Of a stretch of DNA of 15,545 nt, positions 1 through 10,225 are shown one piece after another (position 1 is the first letter of the stretch; the number at the start of each line of letters is the position of its first letter). The notes below the pieces were generated by a model. The model was not told the origin of the DNA, did not search any database, and was given only the letters and a program-made list of their open reading frames with translations. Origin of the DNA: Syntrophorhabdus sp. PtaB.Bin184 (GTDB taxonomy: Bacteria; Desulfobacterota; Syntrophorhabdia; Syntrophorhabdales; Syntrophorhabdaceae); contig MVQQ01000211.1 in assembly GCA_002067555.1 (NCBI GenBank), forward strand, positions 1 to 15,545, read 5' to 3'. A program made the translations under genes and the position numbers.

Positions 1-99
1 GACATATCTGCCTTCCAGCATCGCCGCGTTCGCGAGGGTAAACCCCATGGAGAGAACACCCTGCCCGCCGAAACCAGAGAATATCGTCTTTGTCGTCAT
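1..99 (-). CDS. vorC: 2-oxoacid:ferredoxin oxidoreductase gamma subunit, N-terminal part (cut by window edge)
   Basis: Only the first 33 codons lie in the window; the gene continues past position 1. The peptide begins MTTKTIFSGFGGQGVLSMG. The GxGGQG motif close to the N-terminus is the signature of the gamma domain of pyruvate/2-oxoacid:ferredoxin oxidoreductases. In this cytoplasmic enzyme family the gamma subunit packs against the catalytic alpha and beta subunits during oxidative decarboxylation of a 2-oxoacid to its acyl-CoA with ferredoxin as electron acceptor. The ATG overlaps the beta-subunit stop as ATGA, so translation is probably coupled. The substrate (branched-chain 2-oxoacid or 2-oxoglutarate) cannot be decided from this fragment; the symbol follows the VorB-like alpha subunit of the same operon. 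Confidence 0.88.
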   Translation of the reverse strand, partial: MTTKTIFSGFGGQGVLSMGFTLANAAMLEGRYV

Positions 100-833
100 G
101 AGACCTCTTTTACCACCCCCAGGGGAAACTGCTTCGTCATCACCTCGTCTATCCAGCGGCACGCCTCGATGGGCCCCATCTTCCAGTTCGTCGGACAGGG
201 GGAAAGGATCTCGACGAGGGAGAACCCCTTTCCGTCAAGCTGGCACTGGAACGCCTTCCTGATCGCCTTCTTTGTCCTGATGACAGCCGCGGGCTTGTTG
301 ACGGTGACCCTCTCCAGGTACGCGGTCCCGTCAAGCATGGAGAAGACTTCGCAGATCCTCACCGGGTGCCCAGCAAGGACGGGGTTCCTCCCGTTGGGCG
401 TTGTCGTCGTTACCTGCTCCGTCAGGGTCGTCGGCGCCATCTGGCCACCCGTCATCCCGTAGACACCATTGTTCACGAAGATGATTGTTATGGGCTCGCC
501 CCGGTTTGCCGCGTGGAACCCTTCCGCCGTGCCGATGGCCGCAAGGTCGCCATCTCCCTGGTAGGAAAAGACAAGGTTGTCGGGCCGGACCCTTTTGATG
601 CCGGTGGCGACCGCTGCCCCACGGCCATGGGCCGATTCGAGCGTGTCTATGTCGAAATAGTTGTACACAAGCATTCCGCAACCTGCCGGCGCGACGCATA
701 TCGCTCTTTCCCGAAGACCCATTTCGTCTATGACCTCCATGAGAAGCCGGTTGATTATCCCATGGCCGCAACCGGGACAGTAATGGAAGTGGGCTTCCTT
801 CATGGTCTTCGGTCTCGTGTATACCTTTTTCAT
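96..833 (-). CDS. vorA: 2-oxoacid:ferredoxin oxidoreductase beta subunit (TPP-binding)
   Basis: This 245-residue subunit binds thiamine pyrophosphate and carries out the decarboxylation step of the ferredoxin-linked 2-oxoacid oxidoreductase. Near the N-terminus is the conserved CPGCGHG motif (residues 19-25). The TPP motif starts at GDGD (93-96) and ends at the NN pair (121-122), followed by GVYGMTGGQMAPTT. An open frame continues upstream to 1058, but that part is antisense-like sequence inside the alpha gene. The ATG at 833 fits better: it has AAGGA seven bases upstream, it gives the family's usual N-terminus, and it overlaps the alpha stop as ATGA. The stop overlaps the gamma ATG in the same way. 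Beta subunits of the VOR and KOR types are close relatives, so the substrate is open. Confidence 0.93.
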   Translation of the reverse strand: MKKVYTRPKTMKEAHFHYCPGCGHGIINRLLMEVIDEMGLRERAICVAPAGCGMLVYNYFDIDTLESAHGRGAAVATGIKRVRPDNLVFSYQGDGDLAAIGTAEGFHAANRGEPITIIFVNNGVYGMTGGQMAPTTLTEQVTTTTPNGRNPVLAGHPVRICEVFSMLDGTAYLERVTVNKPAAVIRTKKAIRKAFQCQLDGKGFSLVEILSPCPTNWKMGPIEACRWIDEVMTKQFPLGVVKEVS

Positions 834-1900
834 TGCTCTTTCCTTCTGGCTGCCACGTAATAATGGCGCCCGATGATGCGGTAGAGCTCGACCGGCGTCG
901 GGATGATCCCGCCGGGCCTGCCGTAAAAATGTATCCGTCCTTTTCCCGCCAGCGCCAGCCTGACATCCTCTATCATCTGGCCCGCGCTCATCTCGAAAAC
1001 AAAGAAATCCTGGACCGTCTTCGCAAACTCCTGAAGGATGGCGGAGGGGAAAGGCCACACCGTGATGGGCCGCACCATGCCCACCTTCATGTTCTCCTGG
1101 CGGAGCCGCTTGATGGCTCCCTTGACGATCCGGGCCCCGATGCCGTATGCGATAACGATCATCTCGGCGTCGTCCGTCAGGAACGTCTCATAACGGACCT
1201 CATTCTGCTCCATCCGCTGGTACTTCCTGACGAGCTTCCAGTTATGCTCCTCTTCTTCCTTCGTGTCGAAAAGAAGAGATCTGACCATGCGCGAGGGCCG
1301 TCCCTTCGCTCCCGTCAGCGTGTAGTCCTTCGGGTATTCCTTTGGAGGCTTGATATTGTCGAAACTGACGGGCTCCATCATCTGGCCCAGCATGCCATCC
1401 CCGAGGATGACCACGGGATTGCGGTACTCGTCGGCAAGGTCGAAGGCGAGGGGAACCACCTCCGTAAGTTCCTGGACCGAACCGGGAGCGAGAACGATCG
1501 TCTTGTAATCGCCATGCCCCCCTCCCCGTGTCGCCTGAAGGTAGTCCGATTGGGCCGGCGAAATGTTGCCCATGCCGGGACCGCCGCGGACCATATCGAC
1601 GATAACCGCGGGCAGCTCGTCAGCCGCCAGATAGGATATGCCTTCCTGCTTGAGGCTCATGCCGGGGCTGCTCGATGATGTCATCGCCCGTGCGCCGGCC
1701 ACGGACGCTCCGAGGACCATGTTGATGGCTGCTATCTCGCTTTCGGACTGGATGAAAACCCTTCCCAGCTCGCCCATTCTTTTTGCCATGTATTCCGTCA
1801 ATTCGTTCTGGGGTGTGATGGGATATCCGAAATAACAGGTGCAACCCGAAAGGACCGCCGCCTCTCCAAGGGCGGCGTTACCGCTCATGAGCTTTTTCAA
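830..1900 (-). CDS. vorB: 2-oxoacid:ferredoxin oxidoreductase alpha subunit, VorB type
   Basis: The 356-residue protein has the layout of the VorB/KorA alpha subunit. A pyrimidine-binding domain begins GYPITPQNE (residues 25-33). A conserved core follows with TSSSSPGMSLKQEG (74-87), the RGGPGMGN loop (105-112) and QSDYLQATRGGGHGD (117-131). The C-terminal half is the transketolase C-like domain. The best fit is 3-methyl-2-oxobutanoate (2-ketoisovalerate) oxidoreductase, which acts in branched-chain amino acid breakdown or, reversed, synthesis; 2-oxoglutarate is the alternative substrate. The chosen start is TTG at 1900, because GAGGTG lies eight bases upstream and MKKLM matches the family N-terminus; the ATG four codons later has no good ribosome binding site. 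The start overlaps the ferredoxin stop as TTGA and the stop overlaps the beta ATG as ATGA. Confidence 0.92.
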   Translation of the reverse strand: MKKLMSGNAALGEAAVLSGCTCYFGYPITPQNELTEYMAKRMGELGRVFIQSESEIAAINMVLGASVAGARAMTSSSSPGMSLKQEGISYLAADELPAVIVDMVRGGPGMGNISPAQSDYLQATRGGGHGDYKTIVLAPGSVQELTEVVPLAFDLADEYRNPVVILGDGMLGQMMEPVSFDNIKPPKEYPKDYTLTGAKGRPSRMVRSLLFDTKEEEEHNWKLVRKYQRMEQNEVRYETFLTDDAEMIVIAYGIGARIVKGAIKRLRQENMKVGMVRPITVWPFPSAILQEFAKTVQDFFVFEMSAGQMIEDVRLALAGKGRIHFYGRPGGIIPTPVELYRIIGRHYYVAARRKEQ

Positions 1901-2106
1901 CTCTTCATCACCTCTATTGCCACTTCAGGACACATGACGGCGCAGGTACCGCACCCGGTGCATTCCTTTCCGTCATCGAAGGCGGCAACGAAGTAACCTT
2001 TGGCGTTGAGCCTGTCGGAAAGCCTGATAACCTTGGCGGGACAGAATTCAATGCACAACTCGCACCCTTTGCAGCGTTCCTGATCAATGTTGATCGTACC
2101 TTTCAT
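1897..2106 (-). CDS. vorD: 2x[4Fe-4S] ferredoxin-like delta subunit of the 2-oxoacid oxidoreductase
   Basis: This 69-residue protein has two complete four-cysteine iron-sulphur motifs: C12, C15, C18, C22 and C49, C52, C55, C59, each ending in CP. It is the electron-transfer subunit that carries electrons from the TPP site toward external ferredoxin. It is the first gene of the operon, as is common for VOR/KOR gene sets. Its ATG is preceded by GAGGTGG (2117-2123, minus strand) with a 10-nt spacer, and a sigma70-like promoter lies about 40 bp upstream. Its stop overlaps the alpha start. Substrate assignment depends on the alpha and beta subunits. Confidence 0.92.
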   Translation of the reverse strand: MKGTINIDQERCKGCELCIEFCPAKVIRLSDRLNAKGYFVAAFDDGKECTGCGTCAVMCPEVAIEVMKS

Positions 2107-2143
2107 GGAGAACCAACCACCTCATCAGATTGGAGAGCGTTTA

Positions 2144-2172
2144 AGATTAGCCCACAGGGCTCGGCTTGTCAA
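2144..2172 (-). promoter_or_regulatory. Probable sigma70-type promoter of the vorDBAC operon
   Basis: Read on the minus strand, a perfect -35 box TTGACA (2172-2167) is followed by a 17-bp spacer and the -10 box TAATCT (2149-2144). The expected start of transcription is near 2137, giving a leader of about 30 nt before the vorD ATG at 2106. The -10 box matches consensus at only three of six positions, but these include the important second A and last T. The spacer holds a small palindrome, AGCCC-ACA-GGGCT (2149-2161). Confidence 0.6.
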
Positions 2173-2185
2173 CGTTTTTGTGGGC
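2150..2185. repeat. Inverted repeat GCCCACA-N22-TGTGGGC around the vorDBAC -35 box
   Basis: GCCCACA at 2150-2156 and its exact inverse TGTGGGC at 2179-2185 are separated by 22 bp and bracket the -35 element (2167-2172). One arm sits next to the -10 box and the other just upstream of the -35 box. This placement suits two half-sites of a repressor or DNA-looping regulator. No known regulator is recognised from the half-site; the operator role is inference. Confidence 0.4.
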
Positions 2186-2229
2186 AGTATTGTCCTCCCG
2201 CCCATCCCCTGACGGTCTGCAGAATTGAG

Positions 2230-2258
2230 TTGCAAACATCGCCGCTTCTTTCTATATT
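2230..2258 (+). promoter_or_regulatory. Candidate sigma70-type promoter of lysR
   Basis: TTGCAA (2230-2235), a 17-bp spacer and TATATT (2253-2258) form a promoter matching consensus at four of six and five of six positions. It points toward lysR and would start transcription near 2265, which gives a leader of about 170 nt. It lies in the most AT-rich stretch of the intergenic region. Confidence 0.45.
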
Positions 2259-2259
2259 A

Positions 2260-2274
2260 ATTCATACACAGAAT
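2260..2274. promoter_or_regulatory. Candidate LysR-type regulator box, ATTC-N7-GAAT (T-N11-A)
   Basis: The sequence ATTC-N7-GAAT has inverted ends and the T-N11-A spacing typical of LysR-type regulator sites. It lies immediately downstream of the -10 box of the candidate lysR promoter, a position where binding would block transcription. This fits the common negative autoregulation of LysR-type genes. One short match in AT-rich DNA can occur by chance. Confidence 0.4.
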
Positions 2275-2437
2275 GACAATCATACGTGGTCGCGGGGAGG
2301 CCGGGAACATTATACCCGCCCCTGACACTTATCACTATGACGGGTCTTTCGATCTTGATGGACGCCCTCTGAGGGATTAAGGACCGCGGGAACATTTATG
2401 TTGCATTTGCGGGGGCATCTGTCTTAAGGTTTTATGA

Positions 2438-3337
2438 ATGGAATTAAGGCATATCGAGACATTTCTCAAAATCGCCAGGCTCAGGAGTTTCACCAGGGCG
2501 GCAGATGAGTTGTGCATAACCCAGCCCACGGTAAGCAAGCAGATCGTCGACCTCGAGCGTTTCTTCGACGTCAGGCTCATAGACCGCACGAAACGGACGG
2601 TTACCCTGACAAAGGCCGGGGAGATCCTTCTCCAGTATGCGGTGGACATCGTCAATCTCAAGAAGGACACCATAGAGGCCATAGCGTCCTTCAGGGGGCT
2701 CAAAAAGGGGAAGATGACTCTCGGGGCAAGCACCATTCCCGGCATTTACATCATGCCCCGTCTCCTGTGCACATTCAAGGAACACTACGCGGGCATCAAC
2801 TTCGAACTCGTCATATCCGATACGAAGGACATCCTCGACAGGATGGAGAACGGCCTTCTCGATATGGGCATTGTCGGCGCGAAAAGCGACACGAACAAGG
2901 TCGACTTCAAAAAGCTCATCGACGACACCATAATCTTCATTGCCCCGCCCGATCATCCCGGGACGATGACGCTCGCGGAACTCATGGACCACCCGGTCAT
3001 CGCAAGAGAAAGGGGATCCGGCACCCGTAACACCCTCGAGGCGGCACTGGCGAAGGTCAGGGGTCTCCGGAGAGGAGGTCTCACCGTGATCGCCGAGTTG
3101 TCCGACAACGAAGCAATCAAGCGGGCCGTGATGAACGGCATGGGAATGGCCTACATATCCCGCATCGCGGCGGCCGGAGAGATCGCCGCAGGTACACTGA
3201 GGGAGGTATCCGTCCGCGGCCTGCCCGAGGTAAAGAGGTCCTTGTTCACGATCACCCGAAGAGGAAAGACGATCCTTCCACAGGTGAAGGTTCTTATGGA
3301 AATAATCGACAAATGGAGAAAAAATGAGAAAGCATAG
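2438..3337 (+). CDS. LysR-type transcriptional regulator
   Basis: This 299-residue protein has the normal LysR-type length and layout. An N-terminal winged helix-turn-helix (about residues 1-60, with SFTRAADELCITQPTVSKQI at 17-36) binds DNA. After a linker helix comes a periplasmic-binding-protein-like effector domain (about 89-295). The ATG at 2438 has AAGG eight bases upstream, and the protein begins MELRHIETFLKIA as expected for the family. It is divergent from the vor operon, the classic arrangement for a LysR regulator and its target, but its 3' end overlaps tolB by 14 bp, so it is also the first gene of the tol transcript. The effector and targets cannot be told from sequence. It resembles LysR proteins of anaerobes, but no closer subfamily is claimed. 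Confidence 0.92.
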   Translation: MELRHIETFLKIARLRSFTRAADELCITQPTVSKQIVDLERFFDVRLIDRTKRTVTLTKAGEILLQYAVDIVNLKKDTIEAIASFRGLKKGKMTLGASTIPGIYIMPRLLCTFKEHYAGINFELVISDTKDILDRMENGLLDMGIVGAKSDTNKVDFKKLIDDTIIFIAPPDHPGTMTLAELMDHPVIARERGSGTRNTLEAALAKVRGLRRGGLTVIAELSDNEAIKRAVMNGMGMAYISRIAAAGEIAAGTLREVSVRGLPEVKRSLFTITRRGKTILPQVKVLMEIIDKWRKNEKA

Positions 3338-4616
3338 TTTTGTGGCCATCATGTCCGCACTTGCGGTTATGCTGATGTTCTCGTCGGTGTCGCAGGCCAA
3401 GGTCTACCTGACCATTACCGGTGAAACCTTTAAGAAGATCACCATCGGCGTGCCCTATTTCAAGGGCGAAAAGGCGGCGGGGTCTTCACTGGGGATGAGC
3501 GACCTCCTGAACAAGGACCTCGATTTTTCAGGATTCTTCATCACGGCGCCCGCTTCGCTCATCGACAGGGAGCTTCTCGACGAGGGCGTGGAAAAAGGGG
3601 AGGTCAAGTTCGCCTCCTGGCGCTCCATCGGGATCGACATCGTCTGCAAGGGGCGCCTCTCCGTCGCGAATGGCGAGCTCAGTCTGGAGGCCTTTGTCTA
3701 CGACACCCTCGACGGGTCGATGGTGCTGGCGAAGCGCTACAAAGCCAGGCAGAACGAGTGGAGACGGGTGACGCACAGGCTTGCCGACGACATCATCTTT
3801 GCCGTCACCGGCGAAAAGGGCATCATGAGTTCCCGCGTGCTCTTTACGGCGGGCCGCAGAAACCTGAAAGAGATCTACCTGTCCGACTTCGACGGGCAGA
3901 ATGTGGCGCGTCTGACCAACTACAGGAGCATCACGCTTTCGCCGTCCCTGTCCCCGAACGGGAAATACCTCGCCTACACATCCTACCGGGACGGCAGACC
4001 CAACCTCTATGTCACCGACTTCGACAAGAAGAACGAAATCTTCGTCGAACGGTCGGAGGGCATGAAGATCGGTACGTCGTGGCTCAACAACTCGACGCTC
4101 GTTTATTCCCACACGTCGGGCAGGACATCGACCATCTACGCCTTCGACGTGGGAAGCCGCAGCAAGAAGGTTCTCGTCCAGCGCGACGGCATACTCACTT
4201 CACCCACGGTTTCACCCGATGGCTCCCGTCTCGTCTTCGTATCCGACATGTTCGGAACCCCCCAGATCTTTTCAAAGGCTCTCCCGTCAGGGGAGCCGAA
4301 AAGGCTCACCTATCACGGCAAGTACAACAGCGCCCCGGCTTTTTCGCCCAAGGGTGACCTGATTGCTTTTGTCGCCAACATATCCGGGGGGTTCGAGATA
4401 TGCACGATGAATGCCGACGGCTCGAACCAGCGGGTGCTCACCAATGACGGCACCGTCAACGATTCGCCGCAGTTCTCGGCCTGCGGCCGTTACATCATCT
4501 ACACGTCCTTAAAGGGAGGCGTCAACAGGCTGAACGTGATGCTCTTCAACGGCGAGAACAAGAGAACCCTGCGTTTCACCGATTTTGCGGAGGAGCAGCC
4601 AAGGTTTGCGCCATAG
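3324..4616 (+). CDS. tolB: Tol-Pal system periplasmic protein TolB
   Basis: TolB is the periplasmic beta-propeller partner of Pal in the Tol-Pal machine, which keeps the outer membrane attached and helps it constrict at division. The 430-residue protein has a Sec signal peptide (residues 1-25, cleavage after VSQA), the TolB N-terminal domain (about 26-165), and a C-terminal propeller (about 168-430). The propeller has PD40-type repeats such as SPSLSPNGKYLAYTS (206-220), SPTVSPDGSRLVFVSD (293-308) and SAPAFSPKGDLIAFV (336-350). Length is normal for TolB. The ATG lies inside the end of lysR (14-bp overlap), with GGAG five bases upstream, so expression is probably tied to lysR. The usual upstream tolQ, tolR and tolA are absent here. 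Confidence 0.95.
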   Translation: MRKHSFVAIMSALAVMLMFSSVSQAKVYLTITGETFKKITIGVPYFKGEKAAGSSLGMSDLLNKDLDFSGFFITAPASLIDRELLDEGVEKGEVKFASWRSIGIDIVCKGRLSVANGELSLEAFVYDTLDGSMVLAKRYKARQNEWRRVTHRLADDIIFAVTGEKGIMSSRVLFTAGRRNLKEIYLSDFDGQNVARLTNYRSITLSPSLSPNGKYLAYTSYRDGRPNLYVTDFDKKNEIFVERSEGMKIGTSWLNNSTLVYSHTSGRTSTIYAFDVGSRSKKVLVQRDGILTSPTVSPDGSRLVFVSDMFGTPQIFSKALPSGEPKRLTYHGKYNSAPAFSPKGDLIAFVANISGGFEICTMNADGSNQRVLTNDGTVNDSPQFSACGRYIIYTSLKGGVNRLNVMLFNGENKRTLRFTDFAEEQPRFAP

Positions 4617-4670
4617 GGGGCAAAGAGGGAATAATAAGAGGAAGGGCATAATACAGAACGGGGAGGATTT

Positions 4671-5213
4671 ATGAAAAAGATTCTGATTCTTCTGGTGGCA
4701 TTGATCTTCGTTGCCGCCGGGTGTGCGCCTAAAGCAGTCCAGACCACGCCCCCAACAACGAGCGCTACCGACAGGTCGTTATCCGACAAGGACAGGGACA
4801 GGACCGGTATCAGCGAAGAAGAGCTGGCGAAAGCGGAGCGCGACCGGCTCCTGAGAGAGCAGGAACGCCTCGCCGGAATACTCAGGGACATCCAGTTCGA
4901 TTTCGACAGCTACGCCGTGAACAGCTCGGAGTTGCCCAAGATAGAGGGTGTGGCCTCCTTCATGAAAGGGGACAGGAGCGTGCGGATCGTTATTGAAGGC
5001 CACTGCGACGAGCGGGGCACCGTCGATTACAACCTTGCCCTGGGGCAGAAAAGGGCCGAGGCCGTGAAGGCATACCTTCTCAAGCTGGGTATAGAAGGCA
5101 GCCGCATCCGCACGATATCCTATGGCAAGGAACTCCCCGTCGATACAGGCAAGACCGAGGAAGCCTGGGCAAAGAACAGGCGGGCCCATTTTAAACTCGA
5201 CCGAAAGGGGTAA
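4671..5213 (+). CDS. pal: Peptidoglycan-associated lipoprotein Pal
   Basis: Pal anchors the outer membrane to peptidoglycan and binds TolB. The 180-residue protein begins with a lipoprotein signal peptide ending in VAAGC, with the lipid-carrying cysteine at residue 18. The next residue is Ala, which does not argue for inner-membrane retention. A charged linker (about 34-70) leads to an OmpA-like domain (about 73-177). This domain contains the peptidoglycan-binding segment GHCDERGTVDYN (110-121) and the following LGQKRAEAV, including D113 and R128. GGGAGG lies four bases before the ATG. It follows tolB by 54 bp, a gap in which no clear promoter or terminator is seen, and cpoB starts three bases after its stop. 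Confidence 0.95.
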   Translation: MKKILILLVALIFVAAGCAPKAVQTTPPTTSATDRSLSDKDRDRTGISEEELAKAERDRLLREQERLAGILRDIQFDFDSYAVNSSELPKIEGVASFMKGDRSVRIVIEGHCDERGTVDYNLALGQKRAEAVKAYLLKLGIEGSRIRTISYGKELPVDTGKTEEAWAKNRRAHFKLDRKG

Positions 5214-5216
5214 GCT

Positions 5217-6025
5217 ATGAGATACAGGTCCATCATCGGCGGCAAGGAGCGTTTTCGCCTTACAGGCTTTCCCGGAAGCCTCCTGGCCTTATCCGTCCTC
5301 TGTGCCGCCCTTCTGGCAGGATGTGTGACCACGGAAGAGGCAACAAAGATCCAGGGAAGCATGACCAGTCTGCAGGGTGATTTCTATCAATTCCGGCAGG
5401 ACACGGAGGCGCGGCTCTCCAAGATAGAAAAGGAGCAGGAGAACCTCAGTAAGCAGGTTGTCAACATGTACTCTTCGGTGGACTCCCGCGACGAGAAGAT
5501 ACGCACCATCATGGGAAAGCTTGACGAACTCGACTACCAGATCAAGACTTATTGGGCGGAAACAAAGGGTATGGCTGCCGCGAAACGTACTCCCGAGCAA
5601 CTGCCCCTGATATCCACGAAGGACCCGAAGGCACCCGAGAAGGCACCGAAAACAGATGCGCGGTACGAAGAGGCATACAAGGAGGCATTCGAGAGTTTTC
5701 AGCGCGGCCAGTACGAGAACGCGGTCACAAAATTCACGGCCTTCACGGAAACATACAGCGGCACACCGCTCGCCTCCAACGCCTTTTACTGGATCGGCGA
5801 ATGCTACATGAACCTTAAGAACTACGACAAGGCTATACTCTATTTCCAGGAGGTCATAGACAAGCATCCCAAGAGTGAAAAGGCCCCGAGGGCCCTCCTG
5901 TCACAGGCAGAGGCCTTTCGGCTGACGAATGATAAGAAAAGCTCCACCACCCTTTTGAAAAGGGTGATAGAGCTTTATCCGAAAAGCGAAGAGGCTGTGA
6001 TAGCGGAACGGAAGCTCCGCAACCC

Positions 6026-6029
<4 letters not shown>
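5217..6029 (+). CDS. cpoB: Tol-Pal system protein CpoB/YbgF, predicted lipoprotein
   Basis: CpoB (YbgF) links Tol-Pal activity with peptidoglycan synthesis during cell division. The 270-residue protein has a basic N-terminus, a hydrophobic segment and a lipobox LLAGC with cysteine 36. A predicted coiled coil follows (about 40-112), then a Pro/Lys-rich linker (about 124-147), then a TPR domain of about three repeats (152-260), as in the family. E. coli CpoB is a soluble periplasmic protein, so the lipobox is a difference, although lipoprotein forms occur in other groups. AGGGG lies just upstream of the ATG, inside the pal stop region. Its TAA overlaps the rpoC stop on the other strand, and its 3' coding region contains a long palindrome (5938-5976). 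Confidence 0.9.
5938..5976 (-). terminator. Candidate intrinsic terminator of the rplJL-rpoBC operon, inside cpoB
   Basis: A 39-bp near-perfect palindrome. The inner arms CACCCTTTT and AAAAGGGTG (5948-5956 and 5958-5966) are exact inverses around one base. The outer arms AAAGCTC and GAGCTTT (5938-5944 and 5970-5976) are also exact, with a 3x3 internal loop between. Read on the minus strand it is followed by a T-rich tract (TTTTCTTAT). It lies 50-88 nt beyond the rpoC stop, where the operon's transcript should end. On the plus strand it is followed by TTTATCC, a weaker tail. Confidence 0.6.
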
Positions 6030-10210
<4,181 letters not shown>

Positions 10211-10225
10211 GGTTGTTCCTCCTTG

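Larger units (their letters stand above)
2107..2437. other. Divergent intergenic region between vorD and lysR
   Basis: These 331 bp hold no convincing gene. The left part carries the vorDBAC promoter and its inverted repeat. The middle (2230-2274) carries a plus-strand promoter candidate and a LysR-type box. The right part (about 2275-2437) would be an untranslated lysR leader of roughly 170 nt. It contains the 10-bp direct repeat CGGGAACATT (2302-2311 and 2387-2396), the second copy overlapping a small palindrome AACAT-TT-ATGTT (2391-2402). No known riboswitch was recognised. Confidence 0.6.

Noticed and set aside
514..551. Codons of rpoB were checked for rifampicin-resistance changes (gene positions 12690-12802)
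   Set aside because: The coordinates given are residue numbers in RpoB. All key residues are the common susceptible type; the two differences from E. coli are at positions that vary between lineages.
834..1058. 75-codon upstream extension of the vorA open frame
   Set aside because: It overlaps vorB, reads as arbitrary Arg/Gly-rich sequence, and the ATG at 833 has a good ribosome site and the family N-terminus.
2444..3400. 318-codon minus-strand frame opposite lysR and the start of tolB
   Set aside because: The plus-strand frames encode complete LysR and TolB proteins; this is their antisense shadow.
4617..4670. Possible separate promoter for pal (CATAAT near 4647)
   Set aside because: There is no reasonable -35 box at the proper distance and the gap is short, so co-transcription with tolB is simpler.
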